The position numbers and the translations under genes are program-made. Under the pieces are notes generated by a model. It was not told where the DNA came from. It did not search any database and saw only the letters and a program-made list of their open reading frames with translations. A stretch of DNA of 36,459 bases, from NCBI GenBank assembly GCA_001871075.1, contig MNUP01000147.1, positions 1-36,459 of the forward strand. Reading direction: 5' to 3'. The first letter of the stretch is position 1; each line of letters begins with the position of its first letter. Origin of the DNA: Candidatus Desantisbacteria bacterium CG1_02_49_89 (GTDB lineage Bacteria; Desantisbacteria; UBA1551). Shown piece after piece: positions 18,780 to 27,918 of this stretch.

Positions 18780-20069
18780 TCAGCGGCCGATCCCTTTATA
18801 AACGAAACCCAGTTTCTTCATTTGTTCCGGTTTAAAAATGTTCCTGCCGTCTATAATAACTGGTATTTTCATAAGTCTCTTGAGTTTTCCCAGGTCCAGA
18901 TCTCTGAATTCGTCCCACTCGGTAAGAACCAGGACGCAGTCGCATCCCTCAGCGGCGCTGTACGCGTTTTTACAGAACCGGACCCCGCGTAAAAGCTTTT
19001 TAGCATTTGCCATTGCCGCGGGGTCAAACGCCTTTATCCTGGCCCCGTCTGATTGCAGGGCCTTTATGATATCGATCGAAGGGGCAAGCCTCATATCGTC
19101 GGTATCGGGTTTGAATGAAAGACCCAGAACCCCGATAACCTTATCCTTCAAAACCCACAGGGCCTCCTTGACCTTTCTGGCAACAGCCCTTTTCTGTTCT
19201 TCATTTACTTTCTGGACCGCTTTCAGGATAGCGAAATCGTAACCATTCTTTTCAGCTATGTAAATGAAGGCCGCAAGGTCCTTGGGAAAGCAGAAACCGC
19301 CGTATCCCGCCCCGGCGCTCAGGAAAGCCTTGCCTATTCTGGGATCGTAACCCATCCCCTGGGCAACGCTCTGCACGTCCGCACCGACTTTCTCGCAAAG
19401 GTTCGCTACGGAATTAATATAGGAAATTTTTGTCGCGAGGAAGGAATTTGAAGCGTGCTTGATCATTTCTGCCGTTGGCAGATTCGTGATGATTTTCGGG
19501 CATTTTATTTTCCTGTAAGCCTCGAGGATAATCTTCCTGGCTCTCTCGTTTTCCACGCCTATCACGATGCGGTCCGGCTTGAGGAAATCCCTGACAGCGC
19601 TTCCCTCCCTCAGGAATTCCGGATTCACCGCAACGTCAAAATCGGCTCCCTGCCCGCTGTAAAGGCCCACCGTATGTTTTATCCATTTCCAGGTATTTAC
19701 CGGCACTGTGCTTTTTTCAACAATCGTCTTGTAGCCGGAAAGACTGCGGGCTATCTTCCTTACAACCTTTTCAACGCTGGAAAGGTCGGCTTCCCCGTCT
19801 TCCCTGGGAGGAGTTCCCACACATATGAAAATAAGCCCGCATTTCTTTACTCCGTCAACCACGCTTGCAGAAAACCCAAGCCTTCCGTTTTTCCTGTTTT
19901 CCTTTACAAGCCGCTCCAGTCCGGGCTCGAAAAACGGCATTGAGCCCTTCATCAGATTCCTGATCCTGATTTTGTCGTTGTCAACGTTTATCACGCTATG
20001 CCCAAGCTGCGCAAAACAAGCACTTGTAACAAGGCCCACGTGTCCTGCGCCTATGACGCATATCTTCAT
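18780..20069 (-). CDS. UDP-glucose/GDP-mannose 6-dehydrogenase
   Basis: MKICVIGAGHVGLVTSACFAQLGHSVINVDND, FICVGTPPREDGEADLS, NPEFLREGSAVRDFLKPDRIVIG, GAGYGGFCFPKDL. Confidence 0.92.
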   Translation of the reverse strand: MKICVIGAGHVGLVTSACFAQLGHSVINVDNDKIRIRNLMKGSMPFFEPGLERLVKENRKNGRLGFSASVVDGVKKCGLIFICVGTPPREDGEADLSSVEKVVRKIARSLSGYKTIVEKSTVPVNTWKWIKHTVGLYSGQGADFDVAVNPEFLREGSAVRDFLKPDRIVIGVENERARKIILEAYRKIKCPKIITNLPTAEMIKHASNSFLATKISYINSVANLCEKVGADVQSVAQGMGYDPRIGKAFLSAGAGYGGFCFPKDLAAFIYIAEKNGYDFAILKAVQKVNEEQKRAVARKVKEALWVLKDKVIGVLGLSFKPDTDDMRLAPSIDIIKALQSDGARIKAFDPAAMANAKKLLRGVRFCKNAYSAAEGCDCVLVLTEWDEFRDLDLGKLKRLMKIPVIIDGRNIFKPEQMKKLGFVYKGIGR

Positions 20070-20105
20070 ATAAACTCCAGTTAACCGGAAATGATCCCGG
20101 TAGTT

Positions 20106-21632
20106 CTATTTGTCTTTTTCAATACGGGGGAAAAGCGGGTTGCCCTTACGGACCATGGTGCCGGGCTTCAGCATCCCCCACTTCAGGTCAGCAGTCCTGG
20201 CGTCTTCTATCTTTTTATCCATCCCGATCTGGACCCACATCTCGGCTGCCTTTGACGGCATGAACGGAAAAACAAGGACCGCGGTCATCCGGAGCGACTC
20301 CGCCAGGACGTACATTGCGGTTTTTAAAGCTTCCGGGTTTTCATTTTTCAGTTTCCAGGGCCGGACGTCTTCAATAAATTTATTGGCGGTGTTGATAAAG
20401 CCCCAGACGGATTCAAGCGCAAGGCTGAATTCAGTCCTTTCCATTAACTCGCATACCTTGGCGGCGGCTTCCTGCGACTGCTGTGCGAGCTTTGAGGCGC
20501 TTTCAGAGTTTTCCCCGCTTTCCGGTATAATTCCCTTGAAATACTGCTCGATCATTGATACCGTCCTGTTCAGCAGGTTACCCAGGTCATTGGCAAGGTC
20601 ACCGTTGAACCTTTTTTCGAACGCGGGTATGGAAAAAGTTCCGTCGAGCCCTACCGGCATCTCCCTTAGAAGAAAATACCTCAGCGCGTCTGCGCTGTAT
20701 TTCTGAATGATAAAGCCCGGATCAATGACGTTACCCAGGGATTTTGACATCTTTTTACTGTCGAACAGCCACCAGCCGTGCGCGCAGACTTTCCCGGGAA
20801 GCGGGAGGCCTGCCGCGAGAAGAAGCGACGGCCATATTACCGCGTGGAATTTCAGTATATCCTTCCCCACAAAATGCACGTCAGCGGGCCACAGGTACTG
20901 GAACCTGCTTTCATCGTCAAGGTATCCTGGCGCCGAAATATAATTTATAAGTGCGTCAAACCAGACGTATATGGACAAGCCTGGGGTCCCGGGAACCGGG
21001 ATCCCCCATGCAAGGTTCTTCCTTGTGATGCATAGGTCTTTCAGGCCTTCCTTTACGAAATTCACTACCTCGTTCCTGCGCGACACCGGCATGATGAAAC
21101 CCGGATTTTCTTCGTAGTGCCTGAGGAGAGCCTGCTGATATTTTGACATCCTGAAAAAATAGCCTTCCTCTTCAAGCTCCCGAAGGTCCCTTCCGCAGTC
21201 AGGACAGAGCCCATCCTTCAGCTGCGTCTGCGTCCAGAAGGATTCGCAGGGAACGCAGTACAAACCGCTGTATTTCCCCTGGTATATGTCACCGGCGTTT
21301 TTCAGGCGCTCGAAGAACGCCTGGACAACCAACACGTGCCTCTGCTGGGTGGTCCTTATAAAATCGCTGTACGTAATGTTCAGCGATTTCCACAAACCAA
21401 TGAAACGCAGGACCATTTCGTCGGCAAGCGCCTGCGGTTCCATGCCCCTTTTACGCGCCTCCGCGGCTATCTTCTCGCCGTGTTCATCGGTCCCGGTGAG
21501 GAAAAAAACATCGTCACCTTTCATCCTGCGGTAGCGGGCAAGCGTATCTGCTATCACACAAGTGTAAGAATGACCTATATGCGGTATGCCGTTCACGTAA
21601 TAAAGCGGTGTTGTTATGTAGTATTTTCCCAT
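20106..21632 (-). CDS. metG: Methionyl-tRNA synthetase (no C-terminal EMAP/Trbp111-like domain)
   Basis: YYITTPLYYVNGIPHIGHSYTCVIADTLARY, FLTGTDEHGEKI, KKMSKSLGNVIDP. Confidence 0.95.
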   Translation of the reverse strand: MGKYYITTPLYYVNGIPHIGHSYTCVIADTLARYRRMKGDDVFFLTGTDEHGEKIAAEARKRGMEPQALADEMVLRFIGLWKSLNITYSDFIRTTQQRHVLVVQAFFERLKNAGDIYQGKYSGLYCVPCESFWTQTQLKDGLCPDCGRDLRELEEEGYFFRMSKYQQALLRHYEENPGFIMPVSRRNEVVNFVKEGLKDLCITRKNLAWGIPVPGTPGLSIYVWFDALINYISAPGYLDDESRFQYLWPADVHFVGKDILKFHAVIWPSLLLAAGLPLPGKVCAHGWWLFDSKKMSKSLGNVIDPGFIIQKYSADALRYFLLREMPVGLDGTFSIPAFEKRFNGDLANDLGNLLNRTVSMIEQYFKGIIPESGENSESASKLAQQSQEAAAKVCELMERTEFSLALESVWGFINTANKFIEDVRPWKLKNENPEALKTAMYVLAESLRMTAVLVFPFMPSKAAEMWVQIGMDKKIEDARTADLKWGMLKPGTMVRKGNPLFPRIEKDK

Positions 21633-21728
21633 TTGTTAGTACACCTGCACTTCCACTTCCCTGCCGTCCTCCATCTTTACCTTGTAGGTTCCCTTGGATA
21701 TATTGACCTCGCTGACAAAACCTATTTC

Positions 21729-22415
21729 TTACTTTACCTTCGCCCTGGTCCCCATCTTGGGAAAGCGTTTTGCCATTTCCTTATAGAACCTATATTCATA
21801 CTGCAGGCAGCACATAAGCCTTCCGCATGTGCCGCTGAGTTTTGCCGGGTTAGAGGTAAGGTTCTGCGCCTTTACCATCTGCATAGACACGGGCGTGAAT
21901 TCTTTTAGAAACATCATGCAGCACAAAGGCCTGCCGCAGTGGCCGAAACTACCGACCATTCTTGCTTCGTCGCGGACCCCGATCTGGCGCATTTCCACCC
22001 TTGTTTTAAGCTCGTGCGCCAGGTCCTTGACGAGTTCCCTGAAATCAACCCTTCCCTCCGAGTAGTAAAAAAAAGTGGCTTTGGAACGGTCGAAATTATA
22101 CTCGACCTTTATGAGCTTCATGGGCATTTCGCGGGACTTTATCATGTGCTGGCATACCGAGAACGATTCCTTCTCCTTGATCTTGTTGTTCTTCAACTGG
22201 GCGATATCTTCCTTGGTGAGCTTTCTCAGGACCTTTTTAAGCGGTCCTTTGATCTCCTGGGTGGTAACGATCCTTATCGCGTTAAAGACCTCTCCTATTT
22301 CCTGCGAGTCGTTCTCACCCTCTACAATGCAGAGATCCTGTTTGTTCAGGTCAATCCCCTGGGGATCATAATACTGGACTATGTCTTTTATTTTTACGCC
22401 TATTATCTCGGCCAT
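21729..22415 (-). CDS. PSP1/YaaT-like domain protein (appears prematurely terminated; open frame resumes to 21636)
   Basis: VEYNFDRSKATFFYYSEGRVDFRELVKDLAHELKTRVEMRQIGVRDEARMVGSFGHCGRPLCCMMFLKEFTPVSMQMVKAQNLTSNPAKLSGTCGRLMCCLQYE. Confidence 0.9.
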   Translation of the reverse strand: MAEIIGVKIKDIVQYYDPQGIDLNKQDLCIVEGENDSQEIGEVFNAIRIVTTQEIKGPLKKVLRKLTKEDIAQLKNNKIKEKESFSVCQHMIKSREMPMKLIKVEYNFDRSKATFFYYSEGRVDFRELVKDLAHELKTRVEMRQIGVRDEARMVGSFGHCGRPLCCMMFLKEFTPVSMQMVKAQNLTSNPAKLSGTCGRLMCCLQYEYRFYKEMAKRFPKMGTRAKVK

Positions 22416-22433
22416 TTTTCTCTCTTTATTTTT

Positions 22434-22548
22434 TGATTACAGCGATTTTAACCACGATTTCAGCGATTTGAAACCTGGATCCCTTCAGCTCTTAAACCAT
22501 TAAACCGTTTTAGTCTTTTTGCCATGCGCCATATGCTATGTGCCATGT
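22434..22548. repeat. GATTACAGCGATT-family pair plus TGGATCCCTT core and GCCATGY heptamer array running into the holB 3' end
   Basis: gattacagcgatt 22434, gatttcagcgatt 22456; heptamers gccatgc gccatat gctatgt gccatgt 22521-22548. Confidence 0.85.
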
Positions 22549-23414
22549 GCTGCTGCATAAAGATTGTTCAGTTCAAGCATCAGCATCTCGGTGGAAAGCT
22601 GCGGGTTAACGTTCCTTGCTACCTGCTCTCGCGCGTGCAGGATCCTTTCGATGATCCGGACCAGGGAATCAGGCGTAAATCTCCTGCCGAACTCAACCAG
22701 CTCCTTTTCCCTGTCCTTGTATGAAACCGCTCCAAGGCCTTCTTTCCGGAACAGGACGTCCCTGTACCAGGCAAGGAGCCCTTCTATCGCCTGGATACTT
22801 CCGTCCCTGCCTCCTGTTATGCCTGAAATACCCTGCAGCATTTCTGTTTTGCCTGCACCCAGGAGCGGAACAAGGCTGAATCCCTTTTCAAGCGCTTCTT
22901 CGGACAGCTCCGCTGCTTCCCTGACAAACCTTACCTTCTGGCATCTTGAAGAAATCGTGGGAAGGATCATCTGGGGTCTTGATGTTATAAGTATAAAGAC
23001 CGTGTGTTCAGGCGGTTCTTCAAGGACTTTCAGCAGGCTGTTGGCTGCTTCCTCGGTCATATTTTCCGCGTCCTCAATTATGTATACTTTGTATCTTCCG
23101 GAAAAAGACCTGAGATATGCCTCTGCCTGAACGTTCCTCATCTGGTCTAGGATTATCTCTTTTTTATCCTGAAGGGCTGTGATCATCTTTACGTCAGGAT
23201 GCGCGCCGTCTCTGATAAGCATGCAGGTCTGGCATGCGCCGCACCCCTCCTTTTCGCAGTTCAGGACTTCCGCGAAAAGAATGCCTGCCTGCTTTTTCCC
23301 GGTTCCCCGGGGACCGGCAAAAAGATATGTGGTAGCGATCCTGCCGGTCCTGAGAACCGCTGAGAGTATTTTTTGGGCCAGTAACTGGCCCTTCATTTCA
23401 TCCAGCACGCTCAT
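22536..23414 (-). CDS. holB: DNA polymerase III delta' subunit
   Basis: ATTYLFAGPRGTGKKQAGILFAEVLNC, AENMTEEAANSLLKVLEEPPEHTVFILITSRPQMILPTISSRCQ; next to PSP1 gene as is common. Confidence 0.88.
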   Translation of the reverse strand: MSVLDEMKGQLLAQKILSAVLRTGRIATTYLFAGPRGTGKKQAGILFAEVLNCEKEGCGACQTCMLIRDGAHPDVKMITALQDKKEIILDQMRNVQAEAYLRSFSGRYKVYIIEDAENMTEEAANSLLKVLEEPPEHTVFILITSRPQMILPTISSRCQKVRFVREAAELSEEALEKGFSLVPLLGAGKTEMLQGISGITGGRDGSIQAIEGLLAWYRDVLFRKEGLGAVSYKDREKELVEFGRRFTPDSLVRIIERILHAREQVARNVNPQLSTEMLMLELNNLYAAAHGT

Positions 23415-24910
23415 TGCTTTATATGCGCAGGCTGGCTTTCCGCCCTGGTGCTGCGTGCGGCTGTGTCCTGCGACATTACGCCTGTCAGGAGCTGGACACC
23501 CTTCATCATGTCAAGTGCTCTCCTGACAACAGGATCGTAGGAAAGTGACATCTTCAACCCGTCCTCCTTGCTCTTCTGGCTGGCAAGCTCTATTCTCAGA
23601 TCTCTCTCGATCAAATACCTGTATTTGTTAAGCTTATCCCTTTTCAGGTCTGCGTTTTTCCTTCCTACTATTTCCATAAAAGTATCCATTGCAGTATCAT
23701 CCAGCCTGAATTCCTCGGGTTTGACCCCGGTGTTTTCCTTGGCGTATAGTGTTATGCAGTTATTCTGCCTCAGGGTCCGTATCACATTGAAAGCCTCAGG
23801 GTCTTCCGGCTCCTTTTCCTCCTCGGCTTCTATATCAGGGGAAATACCAATATTGTGTATGCAGATACCTGATGGCGTGTAATATTTTGCCGTTGTAAGC
23901 GCCACGCCTGAACCGTCTTCCAGGTTAATAACGGTCTGGACCGAGCCCTTACCGAATGTTTTTGTGCCCAGTATCAGCCCGCGCTTGTTGTCCTTCACTG
24001 CTCCCGCCACAATTTCAGACGCGCTTGCGCTGCCTTTGTTTACCAGGATTATCAGCGGGACGTATTTATGCGCTGAGCCGCTCCTGGCATAAAATTTGAT
24101 CTCGGGCTGGACCCTGCCTTTGGTTGACACTATCAGGCCTTCGGAAAGGAATTTGTTGGAAACCTCCACTGCCTGTTCAAGAAGCCCTCCGGGATTATTA
24201 CGCAGGTCCACTATAAGGCCTTTCATGCTGTTTTTTTCAAGCGACGTCATCGCCTCGTCAAGCTCCCTGCCCACATGCTGGTTGAACGTCACGATGCGCA
24301 GGTAACCTATATCCCCGCTGAGCAGGCATTTGGATTTCACCGCTTTCAGCTGTATTATGTCGCGCACTATCGTTATCTTGATCGGCTCTTCAACCCCGTC
24401 CCTTTCAATCGTTATGGTCACCGGCGTGCCTTTCGGACCCCTTAATTTTTGCACGGCGTCCTGTATATTGATGCCCGCGGTTGATTTGCCCTCGATCTCG
24501 ATTATCCTGTCCCCGGCCTTTATGCCTGCCTTGTCTGCGGGGGTGCCTTCCATAGGAGCTATGACCATCAGTTGTTTCGTTACAGGAGCTATTGAGATCT
24601 CTATGCCCAGGCCTCCGAATTCTCCCCGGGTTTCAACCTGCAGGTCGCTGTAACCCTGCGGCTCCATGAAATGCGTATGCGGGTCGTCAAGCGAAGCAAG
24701 CATTCCCTTGATCGCCCCGTAAATAAGCTTCTGCGGATTCACTTCCTCCACGTACTGGGTCTGGACAAGGTGAAGGACCTGCGAAAAAAGGGACAGGCTT
24801 TCGAAGACGCTGTTACCGGACTGCTGCGCCCTTGTAACGAATATTCCCAGGCAAAAACTCAGGGCGACAAGCCCAGATATTATCCAAAATATCCTTTTCT
24901 TATAAAACAT
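23411..24910 (-). CDS. S41 family C-terminal processing peptidase with PDZ domain
   Basis: GGLGIEISIAPVTKQLMVIAPMEGTPADKAGIKAGDRIIEI, LRNNPGGLLEQAVEVSNKFL, NKGSASASEIVAGAVKDNKRG; SD GGAGG before ATG 24910. Confidence 0.93.
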   Translation of the reverse strand: MFYKKRIFWIISGLVALSFCLGIFVTRAQQSGNSVFESLSLFSQVLHLVQTQYVEEVNPQKLIYGAIKGMLASLDDPHTHFMEPQGYSDLQVETRGEFGGLGIEISIAPVTKQLMVIAPMEGTPADKAGIKAGDRIIEIEGKSTAGINIQDAVQKLRGPKGTPVTITIERDGVEEPIKITIVRDIIQLKAVKSKCLLSGDIGYLRIVTFNQHVGRELDEAMTSLEKNSMKGLIVDLRNNPGGLLEQAVEVSNKFLSEGLIVSTKGRVQPEIKFYARSGSAHKYVPLIILVNKGSASASEIVAGAVKDNKRGLILGTKTFGKGSVQTVINLEDGSGVALTTAKYYTPSGICIHNIGISPDIEAEEEKEPEDPEAFNVIRTLRQNNCITLYAKENTGVKPEEFRLDDTAMDTFMEIVGRKNADLKRDKLNKYRYLIERDLRIELASQKSKEDGLKMSLSYDPVVRRALDMMKGVQLLTGVMSQDTAARSTRAESQPAHIKQ

Positions 24911-24938
24911 ATTGGCCTCCAATTATGGCAAAAGAATA

Positions 24939-25050
24939 GGTCAAAACTCAAAGGTCAAAGCGTCCCCAAGGGATCCAAGCGTCAAGATTTCATAAGAAAT
25001 CTGCGGGGACAAAACTCAAATCTAAGGTATCATAACTTTTGACCTTTGAC
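24939..25050. repeat. Inverted heptamer element GGTCAAA/TTTTGAC around GTCCCC...GGGGAC core
   Basis: ggtcaaa actcaaa ggtcaaa / ttttgac ctttgac; GTCCCCAAGGGATCC at 24962. Confidence 0.85.
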
Positions 25051-25054
25051 TTTA

Positions 25055-26194
25055 TTATTTATTTTTAAGCCAGTCTAACGGGTCTATCGGTTTTGCGTCT
25101 TTCCTCATTTCGAAATGGAAAGAAGAGGAAACGGTCCCTATGATACTTTCCTTTTCCGTGGTTTTGTCGGTTTTAGCGTATACTTCTTTAAGACCGCTGT
25201 ATACGCTGCTGTAGCCTCCCCCGTGGTCTATTATCACCATGTTGCCGTAACTGCGGAAAACTCCGCTGAACATGATCTTTCCCTTGCTTACGGCCATTAC
25301 GTTCTGCGTTCCTTCCACTTCGATATCTATCCCTGAATTGAAAATAGGGGTGGGATATTTCTCGGAAGAATTCCACCCAAAAGGACCCGTGATCTTTCCC
25401 TTTGCCACAGGCCAGGGGAGCTTGTCCTTCTCGCGCTCGAAAAGCACGGCTTCCCTGTCAAGCGTTTTTTTCGGCACGCCGGAATCCACCAGGAGCGTTT
25501 CTATCATCTTCTGAAGGCTCGCGGCCTCCTTCGAGAGCTGCCTCTGTTTTTCTATAGACCTGGACAGCTCGTTCCTGACCGAGTTGACTGTTTTCTCTTT
25601 TTCTTTTTTCGCTGTTTCAACCTGGGATTTCTCTTTGTTTTTAACCGATAGCGAGGAAGAAAGGACTTTTACTTCTTTTTCAAGAGATGATTTTTTAACC
25701 TCCACCTTTTTCTTTTCATTTTCTATCCTAAAGACACCTGCGGCATCCTGTTCCAAGATCGTCCTGAACGCGTTGAAAATAAAAGAAAAATTCCGCAGCT
25801 GGAACAGCCCGTCCAGCCCTTCTGATACGGAAAGCAGCAGGCTCTTGCGGTAAAAAGTATCCATCCTGGCTGAAACAAGCGCCTGGTAATCCGTGAGTTC
25901 GCGCGACTTCTTCTGGAGCGTATCCTTCGTAGTTACAAGCTTCCCTTTTTTATCCCTGACCTGGCCCTTGTACCTGTCGACCTCCTTCAAAACCTCGACA
26001 AGATTTTTCTTCGTCTCCTCAAGGGCTTTCTTCTCGTTCTTTTCCTTCAGCTGAAGTTTCTGCTCTTTCTCCTTTTCCACTTTGAGCTGTTCTTTTATGA
26101 GGGAAAGCTTGTCCTTTTTTTCCTGCAGTTCGTCACCGCCGCAGAACCGTGCAGCCATAACAGCAACCATTAACAGGAAAAAAATCTTCCGCAT
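25055..26194 (-). CDS. Murein hydrolase activator EnvC-like: coiled coil + M23 peptidase domain
   Basis: Long charged coiled coil then GKITGPFGWNSSEKYPTPIFNSGIDIEV...VIIDHGGGYSSVYSGLKEVYA...SFHFEMRKDAKPIDPLDWL. Confidence 0.88.
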   Translation of the reverse strand: MRKIFFLLMVAVMAARFCGGDELQEKKDKLSLIKEQLKVEKEKEQKLQLKEKNEKKALEETKKNLVEVLKEVDRYKGQVRDKKGKLVTTKDTLQKKSRELTDYQALVSARMDTFYRKSLLLSVSEGLDGLFQLRNFSFIFNAFRTILEQDAAGVFRIENEKKKVEVKKSSLEKEVKVLSSSLSVKNKEKSQVETAKKEKEKTVNSVRNELSRSIEKQRQLSKEAASLQKMIETLLVDSGVPKKTLDREAVLFEREKDKLPWPVAKGKITGPFGWNSSEKYPTPIFNSGIDIEVEGTQNVMAVSKGKIMFSGVFRSYGNMVIIDHGGGYSSVYSGLKEVYAKTDKTTEKESIIGTVSSSFHFEMRKDAKPIDPLDWLKNK

Positions 26195-26434
26195 TTATCC
26201 TCCGGCGGTCCCTTTTTCCTTCGGTTCCTTTACAACCTTTTTGGCATACTTTTTTCTGAACTTTTCCACTCTCCCGGCAGAATCCACCAGTTTCTGGACC
26301 CCGGTGTAAAACGGATGGCATTTAGAACATATTTCAACGCGAACGTTCTTCTTGGTAGACCTTACGTGCAGCACGTTCCCGCACGAGCATGTGATAGTCG
26401 TCATTTCATACTTGGGATGTATCCCGGTTTTCAT
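26195..26434 (-). CDS. rpmE: 50S ribosomal protein L31 (with C-terminal extension)
   Basis: [74 protein letters not shown]. Confidence 0.94.
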   Translation of the reverse strand: MKTGIHPKYEMTTITCSCGNVLHVRSTKKNVRVEICSKCHPFYTGVQKLVDSAGRVEKFRKKYAKKVVKEPKEKGTAGG

Positions 26435-26449
26435 TATGCCTCCTGTATT

Positions 26450-26527
26450 GCGATAACAGCGATTTTTCAACTGCGATTTCAACGATGGTTGAATCACTGC
26501 CATCGGGCTTTTTATCGCTGTAATCAT
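26450..26527. repeat. Degenerate GATTACRGTGATT-family element with CGATGG...CCATCG hairpin between rpmE and rho
   Basis: cgataacagcgatt, gcgatttcaacgat / aatcactgccatcg, atcgctgtaatc. Confidence 0.8.
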
Positions 26528-26530
26528 TAA

Positions 26531-27784
26531 TTACTTGGAATTGGTCATCGATTCAAGGAATTCCTTGTTGTTCTTGGTCCTTTTCATGCGTTCGATAAGA
26601 AGCTCCATTGCCTCTATTGGGTTGAGCGAATTCAGGACCTTTCGCAGCACCCATACCTTTTTCAGCGATTCCGGGTCGAAAAGCAGCTCCTCTTTCCTTG
26701 TGCCGGACCTGTTTATGTCGATCGCGGGGAATATGCGCCTGTCCGCAAGCTGCCGTATCAGCTGTATCTCCATGTTGCCTGTTCCCTTAAATTCCTCAAA
26801 TATGACGTCATCCATCCTGCTTCCCGTTTCTATGAGAGCGGTGGCAAGTATCGTGAGACTGCCTCCTTCCTCTATGTTCCTCGCGGAACCGAAGAAACGC
26901 TTGGGCCTGTGAAGGGCGTTGGAATCAAGGCCCCCGGAAAGCACCTTGCCGGAGGGAGGGATGACCTGGTTGTGCGCCCTCGCAAGCCGCGTGATGCTGT
27001 CAAGCAGGATCACCACGTCTTTTTTCCATTCCACAAGCCTTTTTGCCTTTTCGATCACCATATCAGCGACCTGCACGTGCCGCTCAGGTTTTTCATCGAA
27101 CGTGGAATACAGGACCTCTGCCTTGACCGACCTCTGCATATCGGTCACTTCCTCAGGTCTTTCGTCAATAAGCAGGACTATGAGCTTGACCTCGGGGTGG
27201 TTCGCGGTTATGCTGTTGGCTATCTTCTGCAGGAACATGGTCTTGCCCGTTCTGGGGGCTGCGACTATCAGGCCTCGTTGACCTTTTCCTATGGGTGTCA
27301 TCAGGTCCATGATCCTCATTGAAAGCTCTTCGGGTTCCCTTTCAAGTATGATCCTGCCTTCCGGGTAAAGCGGCGTGAGGTTATCGAACAGAGACCTTTC
27401 AGCCGCAAGTTCCGGATTCTCGAAATTTACCGCTTCGACCCTCAGCAGCGCGAAGAACTTCTCTCCTTCCTTCGGTGGGCGGACCTGGCCTGACACGGTA
27501 TCGCCGGTCATAAGACCGAATTTCCTTATCTGGGACGGGGATATATAGATATCATCCGGACTTGGCAGGTAGTTGTAGTTGTTGGAACGCAGGAACCCGT
27601 AGCCGTCCGGCAGTATTTCCAGTACCCCTTCGCCGAACAGGAATCCTTCTTTCTCTATGCGGGCCTGCAGTATCCTGAATATCAGGTCCTGCTTTTTAAG
27701 ACCGATGAGACCGGTAACGTTCAGTTCCTTTCCGACGTCGTTCAATTCGGAAATGGTTTTTTTCTGCAGTTCTACGATATCCAT
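26531..27784 (-). CDS. rho: Transcription termination factor Rho
   Basis: [91 protein letters not shown]. Confidence 0.96.
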   Translation of the reverse strand: MDIVELQKKTISELNDVGKELNVTGLIGLKKQDLIFRILQARIEKEGFLFGEGVLEILPDGYGFLRSNNYNYLPSPDDIYISPSQIRKFGLMTGDTVSGQVRPPKEGEKFFALLRVEAVNFENPELAAERSLFDNLTPLYPEGRIILEREPEELSMRIMDLMTPIGKGQRGLIVAAPRTGKTMFLQKIANSITANHPEVKLIVLLIDERPEEVTDMQRSVKAEVLYSTFDEKPERHVQVADMVIEKAKRLVEWKKDVVILLDSITRLARAHNQVIPPSGKVLSGGLDSNALHRPKRFFGSARNIEEGGSLTILATALIETGSRMDDVIFEEFKGTGNMEIQLIRQLADRRIFPAIDINRSGTRKEELLFDPESLKKVWVLRKVLNSLNPIEAMELLIERMKRTKNNKEFLESMTNSK

Positions 27785-27801
27785 ATAACCCCCGTGCCGC
27801 T

Positions 27802-27912
27802 AATTATGAATTATGAGTTATGAGTTATGAGTCAAGGAATCAGGGCTGAAGCCCTGAGTTACAATAAGTTCCTTGCTGTTGATTCATAATTCATAATTCA
27901 TCATTCATAATT
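27802..27912. repeat. Inverted heptamer element AATTATG/AATTCAT around CAGGGCTgaAGCCCTG hairpin between rho and GGDEF gene
   Basis: aattatg aattatg agttatg agttatg / gattcat aattcat aattcat cattcat. Confidence 0.92.
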
Positions 27913-27918
27913 GAATTT

